Assembly (NCBI GenBank): GCA_020851795.1
Contig: JADZCA010000101.1
Location: 1-64,000, forward strand
Source of the DNA: Planctomycetota bacterium
GTDB taxonomy: Bacteria > Planctomycetota > PLA2 > JAEUHO01
DNA: 64,000 bases
Direction of reading: 5' to 3'
In this document: positions 35,434 to 43,492 of the stretch, one piece after another
Layout: every line of letters starts with the position of its first letter
Position numbering within the stretch: position 1 is the stretch's first letter
Program-made: the position numbers and the translations under genes
The notes under the pieces: model-generated
Databases searched by the model: none
Seen by the model: the letters and a program-made list of their open reading frames with translations, nothing else
Told to the model about the DNA's origin: nothing

Positions 35434-36312
35434 GTGAGCGTCCACCGCGACCTCGACTGGCGCAGCGTGAGCCGGGCCCGGCGCGACGAGTACGCCGGCA
35501 CGCACCGTCCGCGGGTGGTCCGCGTCGGCACGGTCGAGGTGGGCGGCGCGCGCCCGGTCGTCATCGCCGGGCCGTGCGCGGTCGAGTCCCGCGCCCAGAC
35601 GCTCGAGATCGCGCGCGCGTGCGCCGACGCGGGCGCCGACCTGCTGCGCGGCGGCGCGTGGAAGCCGCGCACGAGCCCCTACGCGTTCCAGGGGCTCGGC
35701 GTCGAGGGGCTCGAGATCCTCGCCGAGGCGCGGGCGACGACGGGCCTCCCGATCGTCACCGAGGTGCTCGACGTGCGCATGCTCGCGGTGGTCGAGCAGT
35801 TCGCCGACGTCCTCCAGATCGGCTCGCGCAACATGCAGAACTACCCGCTGCTGACCGAGGCGGGGCGGACGAGGAAGCCGGTGCTGCTCAAGCGCGGCAT
35901 GTGCGCGACGCTGCAGGAGTGGCTGTGCGCGGCCGAGTACGTCGTCCGCGGCGGCAACGAGGACGTGATCCTGTGCGAGCGCGGCATCCGGGCGCTCGGC
36001 AACGGCGAGTACGACCGCAACACGCTCGACCTCAACGTCGTGCCGGCCGCGATCGAGCGCACGTGGCTGCCGGTGATCGTGGACCCGTCGCACGGCACCG
36101 GCGTCGCGTCCATGGTCCCGCGGGCCGCGCTCGCCGCCGTGGCGTACGGCGCGCACGGGCTCCTGATCGAGGTGCTCGCCGAGGACGGCAAGCCCGAGGA
36201 CGCGCGCTGCGACGGCGACCAAGGGGTGCGGCCGTCCACGCTGCGCAAGGTCGTCGAGGGGATCCCCGCGGTGCTCGGCGCCGTCGGGGCCGAGTCGGAG
36301 GTCCGCGCATGA
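35434..36312 (+). CDS. aroF: 3-deoxy-7-phosphoheptulonate synthase (DAHP synthase)
   Basis: A 292-residue DAHP synthase of the type I-beta (KDO8P-synthase-like) group, condensing PEP and erythrose 4-phosphate at the entry of the shikimate pathway. GPCAVES, RGGAWKPRTSPYAFQG, QIGSRNMQN, VLLKRGM and VDPSHGTG carry the PEP and metal sites. There is no ACT or chorismate-mutase regulatory fusion, so it may be feedback-insensitive or regulated by another route. It is 3 bases after the UnbV stop and its stop overlaps the next start, so it is firmly part of this operon. Confidence 0.95.
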   Translation: MSVHRDLDWRSVSRARRDEYAGTHRPRVVRVGTVEVGGARPVVIAGPCAVESRAQTLEIARACADAGADLLRGGAWKPRTSPYAFQGLGVEGLEILAEARATTGLPIVTEVLDVRMLAVVEQFADVLQIGSRNMQNYPLLTEAGRTRKPVLLKRGMCATLQEWLCAAEYVVRGGNEDVILCERGIRALGNGEYDRNTLDLNVVPAAIERTWLPVIVDPSHGTGVASMVPRAALAAVAYGAHGLLIEVLAEDGKPEDARCDGDQGVRPSTLRKVVEGIPAVLGAVGAESEVRA

Positions 36313-37430
36313 ACCGGCTGGCGTTCGGGGCGATCCTGCTGGCGACGGTGGTGGCAGGCGTGTGGGCGGCGACGCGCCCGCTCGACGGCGAGGGGCCGCC
36401 GTCGGGGGTGGTCACGCGCTGGAGGACCTGGACGAAGGCCGACGGCCTCCCCGACGACCGCGTGTTCGCGGTGCTCAAGGCCCCCGAGGGCCTCTACGCC
36501 GGCACCGAGCGCGGGCTCGCGCTGCTCGACGGCGAGAAGGTCGTCCGCACGTGGGGCGAGGCCGACGGGATGTCGTTCCCGGTCGTCACGTCGATGTGCC
36601 GCGACGAGCGGTCCGGCGACCTGTGGGTCGGGACGCTGCGGGGCCTCACCCGCGTGTCGCACGGCACCGCGACCGCGGTGCGCCAGTCCCCCGACGGGCT
36701 CGTCAACGACGTCGTCTACTCGGTGTGCGCGGAGGGGCGCCGCCTCTGGTGCGCGACGGCCGCGGGGCTCTCGAGGCTCGACCTCGACACGGGCACGTGG
36801 ACCACGTGGACCGAGAAGAACAGCCCGATGAAGGAGATCTGGTGCTACTCGGTGTGCCAGCGCGACGGGAAGGTGTGGGTGGCGATCTGGGGCAGCGGCG
36901 TCCTCGAGCACGACGTCGCGACCGGGCACTGGAAGCTCTACCAGGACCCCGACCGCGACATGCGCTTCGACCTGTTCAAGCACGACGGCCTCGTGTCCGA
37001 CGTCGTCGTCGGCGTCTCGGCCGACCGCGGCAACCTCTGGTGCGCGTCCTACCTCGGGCTGTCGCGCTACGACGGCCGTGACTGGCGGACGTGGACCGGC
37101 GAGGACTCGCCGCTCGCGTCCTCCTTCATCAGCAACCTGCGCTCGCGCGGGCCCGAGGCCTGGATGTGCACCGACCGCGGGCTCTCGCAGTTCGACGGCA
37201 CCCGCTGGGCGACGTACCGTCGCGCGGCCTCGGGCGGGACCGTGGTCGTCGCCGACGACGTCGGCGGCCCGCGCACCGAGCACCGCACCGCGACGGCGCT
37301 CCCCGACGACTTCGTGTGGTCGGTGGACTTCGACGGCCTCGACGTCTGGGTGGGCACCTCCGGTGGGCTCGCCCGTGGCACGCGCAACGGCCCGGCGCCC
37401 GATGCGCCGGTCGGAGGGACCCGCCCGTGA
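36309..37430 (+). CDS. Membrane-anchored beta-propeller protein
   Basis: A 373-residue protein with a single N-terminal membrane segment (about 4-22) and repeated propeller blades of the two-component-regulator-propeller (Reg_prop) kind: GLYAGTERGLALLDG, DLWVGTLRGLTRV, LWCATAAGLSRLD, LWCASYLGLSRYDG, AWMCTDRGLSQFDG, VWVGTSGGLARG. Between them are WTxxDGLPDDRV-like linkers. In sensor proteins such blades form ligand-binding propellers, but here no kinase or output domain follows. It probably serves as an extracytoplasmic binding or scaffold module. It is coupled to aroF before it and to the first solute-binding protein after it. Confidence 0.82.
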   Translation: MNRLAFGAILLATVVAGVWAATRPLDGEGPPSGVVTRWRTWTKADGLPDDRVFAVLKAPEGLYAGTERGLALLDGEKVVRTWGEADGMSFPVVTSMCRDERSGDLWVGTLRGLTRVSHGTATAVRQSPDGLVNDVVYSVCAEGRRLWCATAAGLSRLDLDTGTWTTWTEKNSPMKEIWCYSVCQRDGKVWVAIWGSGVLEHDVATGHWKLYQDPDRDMRFDLFKHDGLVSDVVVGVSADRGNLWCASYLGLSRYDGRDWRTWTGEDSPLASSFISNLRSRGPEAWMCTDRGLSQFDGTRWATYRRAASGGTVVVADDVGGPRTEHRTATALPDDFVWSVDFDGLDVWVGTSGGLARGTRNGPAPDAPVGGTRP

Positions 37431-38734
37431 ACCGCGCCACCGTCCTCCCCGCCGGGGCGATCGGCCTCGCGCTCGCCGTCCTCGCCGTCGTCGTCGCGAC
37501 GCGGGGCCCGCAGGCTCAGGGAGGCCCGGCCGAGCCCGCCGCCCCGCCCGCGAGCCGCGGCAGCCCCCTCGACGACCTGCCCGAGCACGCGATGCCGTTC
37601 CTGCACTACACCCGCCCCGAGCGGCTGTTCTTCACGACGCCCAACGAGTACCGCGGGCCCGGCCGCGCCTCGACCGAGCTCGAAGGGGACGCCGAGGTCC
37701 GCATGGGCCTCCTGGCGCCGCTCGACGGGCCGGCCAAGGCCTACGGCATCGAGATGCAGCGCGGGGCGGAGCTGGCCGTCAAGGAGCGCAACGAGAAGGG
37801 CGGCGTGCGCGGCAAGCCCGTGCGCCTGTTCTCGCGCGACGACAAGGGCACGATGAGCGACGCGGCCAACGGCGCGGTCGCGCTCATCCACGACGACCGC
37901 GTCGTCGCGATCCTCGGCACCGTGCACTCGGGCAACACCCACGTGCTCGCGCGCGTCGCGCTCAAGTGCGAGACGCCGATGCTGACGTCGATCTCGACCG
38001 ACCCCACGATCTCGCAGCACTCGATCCCGTGGACCTTCCGCTGCCTCGTCGACGACCAGCCCCAAGGCCGGGCGATCGCGAAGTACGTCTTCGAGACGAA
38101 GCGCTACACGAAGGTCTGCACGATGTGGTTCAACAACAAGTACGGCCGGATGGGGATCCAGGAGCTGCGCAACATCGCGCGGCGGCTGGGCCACCCGGTG
38201 CTGTACGACCTGTCGTTCAACCCCGGTGACACCGACTTCACCTCGCAGCTGACCAAGGTGAAGGAGTCGGGCGCCGAGGCGCTCGTGCTCTGGGGGCTCT
38301 ACAAGGAGATCGCCGGCATCGTGCGCCAGGCGCGCGCGATGGGCCTCCCGGCCGAGCTGGTCGGCGGCGACGGCTTCGTCTCGCAGGCCTTCCTCGAAGC
38401 GGCGGGCCCCGCCGCCGAGGGCGTGGTCGCCACCTACCCCTACGACGTGGACGCGAAGTCGCCGCAGAACGTCGCGTTCGTCGAGGCGTTCACCCGCGCC
38501 TACGGCCACGCGCCCGACTCGTTCGGCGCCCACGGCTACGACGCGATGAACGTGCTGCTCGCGGCCGTCGAGCAGGGCGGCCAGAACCGGGCGCGGGTGC
38601 GCGACGCGCTCGCGGTCACCACCGACTTCCCCGGGGTCACCGGCCCGATCACCTTCGACAACGTCGGCAACGACAAGCGCAAGCCTCCGCTCGCGCGGGT
38701 GGTCGGCGGCCGCTTCGTGCCGGTGGCCGACTGA
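37427..38734 (+). CDS. Branched-chain amino-acid-type (Liv) periplasmic binding protein 1
   Basis: A 435-residue type I periplasmic binding protein (Peripla_BP_6, LivJ-like). A hydrophobic N-terminus (about 8-25) could be a signal peptide or anchor. An unusual stretch of about 60 residues, with LPEHAMPFLHYTRPERLFF, precedes the binding domain. The domain begins at VRMGLLAPLDGPAKAYG and contains GTVHSGNTHVLARVA, STDPTISQH and GDGFVSQAFLEAAG. Ligands of this family include amino acids, amides, aromatic acids and urea. No ABC permease or ATPase is present in the window. It is followed by a close paralogue. Confidence 0.88.
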   Translation: MNRATVLPAGAIGLALAVLAVVVATRGPQAQGGPAEPAAPPASRGSPLDDLPEHAMPFLHYTRPERLFFTTPNEYRGPGRASTELEGDAEVRMGLLAPLDGPAKAYGIEMQRGAELAVKERNEKGGVRGKPVRLFSRDDKGTMSDAANGAVALIHDDRVVAILGTVHSGNTHVLARVALKCETPMLTSISTDPTISQHSIPWTFRCLVDDQPQGRAIAKYVFETKRYTKVCTMWFNNKYGRMGIQELRNIARRLGHPVLYDLSFNPGDTDFTSQLTKVKESGAEALVLWGLYKEIAGIVRQARAMGLPAELVGGDGFVSQAFLEAAGPAAEGVVATYPYDVDAKSPQNVAFVEAFTRAYGHAPDSFGAHGYDAMNVLLAAVEQGGQNRARVRDALAVTTDFPGVTGPITFDNVGNDKRKPPLARVVGGRFVPVAD

Positions 38735-38735
38735 C

Positions 38736-39887
38736 GTGCGCCCCCGTCCCGCCCGGCTCCTCGCGCTCGCCGCGCTGGCCGCGGGCGCGGGGGCGTGCGG
38801 ACGGAGCCCCGCGCCGAGGCCGCCGGGCCCCGCGCCCGACGCGGTGGTCGGCGTCGTCGGCCCGCTGACGGGGCCCGCGGCGGCCTACGGGCGCTCCCAG
38901 CTCGACGGCGCGACGCTCGCCGCCGAGGAGGTCGCGGCGCGCGGCGGCGCGGCCGGCGCCCGGCTGCGCCTCGAGCCGCGCGACGACGGCGCCGACCAGC
39001 AGCGGGCCGCCGCGCACGCGCGCGAGCTCGTCGTCGGGGCCGGCGTCGCGGCGATCGTCGGGGCGATCAACAGCGACTGCACGCACCAGGTCGAGATGGT
39101 GGCGGTCAAGCTGCACGTGCCGCAGGTGACCACGGCGTCCACCGACCCGTCGGTCACCGACACCGGCTCGCCGTGGATCTTCCGCTGCCTCGCCGACGAC
39201 GTGCTGCAGGCCCGCGCCGTCGTCGAGCACCTGCTCGGGACCGCGCGGGCGCGGGCGGTCGCGCTCGTGTGCCAGCAGAACCGCTACGGGCGCATGGGCA
39301 TCGCCGAGGTCGCGCGCGCGGTGCGCGCCGCGGGCGCCACGGTGGTCGCCGACGAGGGCTACGCGTCGGGCACGGCCGACTTCGCCCCCGTCGCGGGGCG
39401 CGTCGCCGCCGCCCGCCCCGACGCCGTCGTCGTGTGGTCGCTCTACCGCGAGGGCGCCGACTTCGTCGCCGCGCTGCGCGCCGCCGGCTGCACGGCGACG
39501 GTCTACGCCGGCGACGGGCTCGTCTCGCCGGAGTACCCCGCCCGCGCGGGCGCGGCGGCCGAGGGCACGCTCGTCACGTTCCCCTTCGACCCCGACGCGA
39601 CGCCGGCGAGCCGCGACTTCGTGCGCCGCTTCACGGCCCGCTTCGGCCACGCCCCCGACTCGTTCGCCGCCCACGGCCACGATGCCGTGCTCCTCCTCGC
39701 CGACGCGGCCGAGCGCGCCGGCGGCTGGGACCGCGCCCGCCTGCGCGACGCGCTCTCGGCGACCGACGGCCTCCGGGGCGCGACGGGCGAGCTCCGCTTC
39801 GACCGCACCGGCAACGACCTCCGCCCGGTCCGCCTCGCGCGCGTCGTCCTCGGGCGCTTCGTCCCCCTGCGGGAGGGCCCGGAGTGA
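38736..39887 (+). CDS. Liv-type periplasmic binding lipoprotein 2
   Basis: A 383-residue paralogue of the preceding protein, made as a lipoprotein (lipobox GAGAC). Shared stretches include FRCLADD, NRYGRMGIAEV, GHAPDSFAAHGHDA and the C-terminal RVVLGRFVPL, showing a tandem duplication. It lacks the extra N-terminal region of the first copy. The GTG start comes two bases after the upstream stop. Its own stop overlaps aroC. As with the first copy, no transporter partner is nearby, so a sensory or scavenging role is possible. Confidence 0.88.
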   Translation: MRPRPARLLALAALAAGAGACGRSPAPRPPGPAPDAVVGVVGPLTGPAAAYGRSQLDGATLAAEEVAARGGAAGARLRLEPRDDGADQQRAAAHARELVVGAGVAAIVGAINSDCTHQVEMVAVKLHVPQVTTASTDPSVTDTGSPWIFRCLADDVLQARAVVEHLLGTARARAVALVCQQNRYGRMGIAEVARAVRAAGATVVADEGYASGTADFAPVAGRVAAARPDAVVVWSLYREGADFVAALRAAGCTATVYAGDGLVSPEYPARAGAAAEGTLVTFPFDPDATPASRDFVRRFTARFGHAPDSFAAHGHDAVLLLADAAERAGGWDRARLRDALSATDGLRGATGELRFDRTGNDLRPVRLARVVLGRFVPLREGPE

Positions 39888-40978
39888 GCAACGCCTTCGG
39901 CGAGCGCTTCCGGATCGTCACGTTCGGCGAGAGCCACGGGCCCGCCGTCGGCGTCGTCGTGGACGGCTGCCCGGCCGGGGTGCCGTTCGGCCCCGAGGAC
40001 CTCGACGCCGCGCTCGCGCGCGACGTCCCCGACCGCCTCGTCGGCACGCCGCGTCGCGAGCCCAACCGCGCCGAGGTGCTGTCGGGCGTGTTCGAGGGCG
40101 CGACGCTGGGCACGCCCGTGGCGATCGTCGTGCGCAACGAGGACGCCCGCTCGCGCGACTACGAGGCGCGCCGCGAGGTGCCGCGCCCGGGGCACGGCGA
40201 CCTCACGTGGCGGCAGCGCTACGGCCGCGCCGACTGGCGGGGCGGCGGGCGGGCCTCGGGACGCGAGTGCGTCGCGCGGCTCGCCGCGGGCGCGCTCGCC
40301 GCGAAGGTGCTCGACGCGGTCGGCGTGCACGTCGCCGGCCGCGTGACCGAGATGGCGGGCGTGCGGGTGCGCAGCGCGGCGGACTACGCCCGGGCGCAGG
40401 CCCGCGTCCTCGAGGTCGCCCGCGAGGGGGACAGCACGGGCGGCCTCGTGCGCGTGACCGCCGACGGCCTCCCCGCGGGGCTGGGCGACCCGGTGTTCGA
40501 CAAGCTGCACGCCGTGCTCGGGCACGCGCTGCTCTCGATCGGGGGCGTCAAGTCCTTCGAGGTCGGGCTGGGGCGCCGCCACGCGCGCCGCCGCGGCTCG
40601 GAGAGCAACGACCCCTACGAGCTCGACGCGGAGGGCGAGGTCCGCACGCGCGGCAACCGCTGCGGCGGCGTGCAGGGGGGGATCAGCAACGGGATGCGGC
40701 TCGTCGTGGACGTGGCGGTCAAGCCGACGCCCTCGATCCCGCGCGCGCAGGAGAGCGTGGACCTCGAGGCCCGCGAGCCCGCCGAGGTCGCGGCCAGCGG
40801 GCGCTTCGACCTCAACTTCGCGCCCCGCGTCGCCGTCGTCGCCGAGGCGATGACGGCCGTGTGCCTCGTGGACCGCCTCGTGTGCGCGGGCGAGGTCCAC
40901 CCGCTGCGGCTCGACGCCTCGCCGCTCCTGCGCCGCCGGGCGGGCGTCGCGCCCGACGGCGGGGAGCCCGTCCGGTGA
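39884..40978 (+). CDS. aroC: Chorismate synthase
   Basis: A 364-residue FMN-dependent enzyme making chorismate from EPSP, the last step of the shikimate pathway. GESHGPAVG near the start, the GRASGRE segment (usual GRxSARE, with Gly for Ala), NRCGGVQGGISNG and the basic R-rich loop are present. The GTG start overlaps the second binding-protein gene. With aroF in the same operon it bookends the shikimate pathway, but the five intermediate genes are absent from the window. Confidence 0.95.
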   Translation: MSNAFGERFRIVTFGESHGPAVGVVVDGCPAGVPFGPEDLDAALARDVPDRLVGTPRREPNRAEVLSGVFEGATLGTPVAIVVRNEDARSRDYEARREVPRPGHGDLTWRQRYGRADWRGGGRASGRECVARLAAGALAAKVLDAVGVHVAGRVTEMAGVRVRSAADYARAQARVLEVAREGDSTGGLVRVTADGLPAGLGDPVFDKLHAVLGHALLSIGGVKSFEVGLGRRHARRRGSESNDPYELDAEGEVRTRGNRCGGVQGGISNGMRLVVDVAVKPTPSIPRAQESVDLEAREPAEVAASGRFDLNFAPRVAVVAEAMTAVCLVDRLVCAGEVHPLRLDASPLLRRRAGVAPDGGEPVR

Positions 40979-42180
40979 CGCCGCTGCGGCCCGCGACCGC
41001 CCGCGCGAGGGTGGCCCCGTGGCTGCTGCTCGCCGCCGCGTGCCTCGTCGTCGCCGCCCTGCGCGACGACCGGGCCTTCGTCGCCTCGGGGATGACGTAC
41101 GGGAACTTCGACGTCCCGACGGACCGCTCGGGCATCGAGACGATGCTCCCCGGCGTCCCCGACCTCGCCCACGCCCGCCGCTACCGCTTCGGCGCCGACG
41201 TGCCCGTCCACGCGACGCCGCTCGTCGCGCTCGGCGTCGTGTTCGCGGTGTTCCTCGTGCTGCGCACGTGGCGCCACCGCGAGCACCGCCTCGGCATCCG
41301 GCGCGGCTGGTGGCAGTGGGTGTCCTTCGTGCTCGCGCGCATCGGCGTCCTGCGGGCGGCGGACGCCTACCCCGTGGCGCGCTGCACCTTCGGCGTGTTC
41401 CCGTTCCTCAACTGCCAGTACTGCGAGATGGCCTCGGGCGCCTGCCCGCTCGGCGTCGTGCAGCGCTCGGTCGCCGACGGGCGCGTCCCCTTCCTCGCGG
41501 TCGGCGTCGTCACCGCCGTCGGCGCGACGCTGGGGCGCTGGGTGTGCGGCTGGTTCTGCCCGTTCGGGCTGTTCCTCGACCTGTGCGAGCGCGGCGCGCG
41601 CAAGGGCCCGGTGCGGATCCCGCGCGCCTGGCGGGTCGGCAAGTTCGCGATGCTCGGCCTGCTCCTGCTCGGCGCGGCCGCGCTGCCGCTCGCGGGCGTG
41701 GACGGCGTGTCGTGGTTCTGCGCCACCGTCTGCCCCGCGGGGTCGGTCTACGGGCTGATCCCCTACTACGGCACGACGGCGGCCGGCCCCGCCGCCGACG
41801 CGCTCCTGCGCTTCGACCCGTCCGTCACGGGCCACTGGCTCGTGTGGGGCCACCTCCTCTTCTTCGCCGGCTTCCTCGTCGTCACGTTCCGCGTCGCCGC
41901 GCGGTTCTTCTGCTCGGCGGCGTGCCCGCTGGGCGCGGCGCTGGGGCTCTTCGCGCGCGTGGCGCTCGTCCGCGTCGTGCACGTCGAGGAGAAGTGCACG
42001 GGCTGCGGCGCCTGCACGAGGATCTGCCCGACCGGCATCGACCTCGCCCACGACGACTTCCTCACGGTGTCCGACTGCATCCAGTGCACCCGCTGCGTGC
42101 GCGTCTGCGCGACGGGCGGGCGCGACTGGTCGTTCCGGGTCGCGGCGCGCGCCCCCGCCGCCGCGGCGGAAAGGACCTGA
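40975..42180 (+). CDS. NapH/NosR/CcoG-like membrane 4Fe-4S protein
   Basis: A 401-residue polytopic membrane protein with about five hydrophobic segments. Cys motifs on the membrane part (CQYCEMASGACPLG, CGWFCPFGL, CATVCPAG, CSAACPLG) are typical of the NapH/NosR/CcoG family. The C-terminus has a two-cluster ferredoxin: CTGCGACTRICPTG (about 341) and CIQCTRCVRVCATG (about 367). Such proteins carry electrons from quinol or ferredoxin to periplasmic oxidoreductases or help their maturation. In this operon the likeliest partner is the octahaem cytochrome just upstream. Confidence 0.88.
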   Translation: MTPLRPATARARVAPWLLLAAACLVVAALRDDRAFVASGMTYGNFDVPTDRSGIETMLPGVPDLAHARRYRFGADVPVHATPLVALGVVFAVFLVLRTWRHREHRLGIRRGWWQWVSFVLARIGVLRAADAYPVARCTFGVFPFLNCQYCEMASGACPLGVVQRSVADGRVPFLAVGVVTAVGATLGRWVCGWFCPFGLFLDLCERGARKGPVRIPRAWRVGKFAMLGLLLLGAAALPLAGVDGVSWFCATVCPAGSVYGLIPYYGTTAAGPAADALLRFDPSVTGHWLVWGHLLFFAGFLVVTFRVAARFFCSAACPLGAALGLFARVALVRVVHVEEKCTGCGACTRICPTGIDLAHDDFLTVSDCIQCTRCVRVCATGGRDWSFRVAARAPAAAAERT

Positions 42181-42181
42181 C

Positions 42182-43492
42182 GTGGCCCGTCCCGCGCTCC
42201 CCCCGGCCCGGCTCGACTGGCGGGCGAAGGCGCTGCTGTGGCTCCTGCGGCGCAAGGCCGCGACCCCCGTCGGCATGGCGCGGTGGGCGATGGGCCACAC
42301 GGCCTTCTACCCGCGGTTCTGGGCGGGCAGGGACCCCGCCGACTTCGCCTCGCTCCCGGTGCTGCGCAAGGCGGTGGTGCGCGACGTGTCGCCCTACGAC
42401 TTCCTCGCCGACCGCTGCGCGAAGTCGGTGGTCTGGTACGGCGAGACGACGGGCTCGTCGGGCAGCCCGACGCCGTCGTTCCTGACGCGCCGCGAGTTCC
42501 ACGGCGCCACGCTGCTGGCGCGGGTCTCGCCCTCGCACCCCGCGCTGCGCGCGATCCTCGCCGAGAACCGCACCTGCGTGAACGGGCTCGCGTTCGGCTT
42601 CACGATCGCGGGGATGTCGTTCGGGGACGTGCTCGCCAACCTCGGCGGGCTCGTCGCCAACGTCGGGTCGCGCTCGACGCTGGCGACGCCGGCGCGCATC
42701 GCGCGCGCGATCGCGCGGCTGCAGCCCTCGGTGATCGCGGCGACCCCCACCGACTTCCTGTGCTGGATGCGCATCCTGCGCGAGGACCACCCCGACGCGT
42801 ACCCGAAGGTGCTCGGCCGTCTGCGGGCGCTGTTCTCGACGGCGGAGCTGTGCGCCGACAGCCGCCGCCGCGCGATCGAGCGGGCCTTCGGCCTCCTGCA
42901 CGTGGACACGTACGCCTGCGTCGAGGGGTTCTTCACGCTCGCGTGCCCGTGCGGCGAGAAGCACGTGCTCGACGCCTACCACGTCGAGCTCTTCGACGAC
43001 GACCTGAAGCCCCTGCCGCGCCACGGCCGCGGGCGCCTCGCGTTCACCAACCTCGTCAAGCGCTCGACGCCGCTGGTGCGCTACCTGCTCGACGACGACG
43101 TCACGCTCTCGCCCTCGGCGTGCCCGCACGGGTTCCGCACGAGCGTCGTGCCGCACGGCCGCCACGAGCTCACCGCCCGCGTCGGCGGCCGCACGCTCAA
43201 CGTGCGCGAGGTGGAGGAGGCCGTGTTCTCGGTCGGGCTGTTCGGCGACTACGCCGTGGACCTCTTCGACGACCGCGTCGAGGCGACGGTCGAGGCGTAC
43301 GGCGAGGGGACCGAGCCGCTCGGCCCCGAGGTCGCGCGGCGCCTCTCCGAGACGGTGGGCTTGCCCGCGACGGCGCGCGTCGTACCCTTCGGGACGCTCG
43401 TGGCGTACCGCGAGCCCCGCCGGTCGAAGTCGATCCTGCGCCTGCGCGACCGCCGGGCCGTCTCCGCCCAGCGCGTCCCGGAGCTCGTGTGA
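42182..43492 (+). CDS. PaaK-like AMP-forming ligase (ANL superfamily)
   Basis: A 436-residue protein resembling phenylacetate-CoA ligases. GETTGSSGSPTP (about 95) is the ATP loop, ATPTDFLCWMRI and TAELCADSRRRAIERAF match the middle part, and DTYACVEGFF is the A5-like motif. A CPCG...CPHG Cys set (about 258-320) resembles the zinc-binding insertion of PaaK-like proteins. The C-terminal small domain has VGGRTLNVREVEEAV, but no clear catalytic lysine motif follows beyond RRSKSILRL. The acid substrate is unknown; an aromatic acid would fit aroF/aroC. GTG start, two bases after the previous stop. Confidence 0.82.
   Translation: MARPALPPARLDWRAKALLWLLRRKAATPVGMARWAMGHTAFYPRFWAGRDPADFASLPVLRKAVVRDVSPYDFLADRCAKSVVWYGETTGSSGSPTPSFLTRREFHGATLLARVSPSHPALRAILAENRTCVNGLAFGFTIAGMSFGDVLANLGGLVANVGSRSTLATPARIARAIARLQPSVIAATPTDFLCWMRILREDHPDAYPKVLGRLRALFSTAELCADSRRRAIERAFGLLHVDTYACVEGFFTLACPCGEKHVLDAYHVELFDDDLKPLPRHGRGRLAFTNLVKRSTPLVRYLLDDDVTLSPSACPHGFRTSVVPHGRHELTARVGGRTLNVREVEEAVFSVGLFGDYAVDLFDDRVEATVEAYGEGTEPLGPEVARRLSETVGLPATARVVPFGTLVAYREPRRSKSILRLRDRRAVSAQRVPELV

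Noticed and set aside
37427..39887. A complete Liv ABC transporter
   Set aside because: Only binding proteins are present; the neighbouring membrane protein is an iron-sulfur protein, not a permease.
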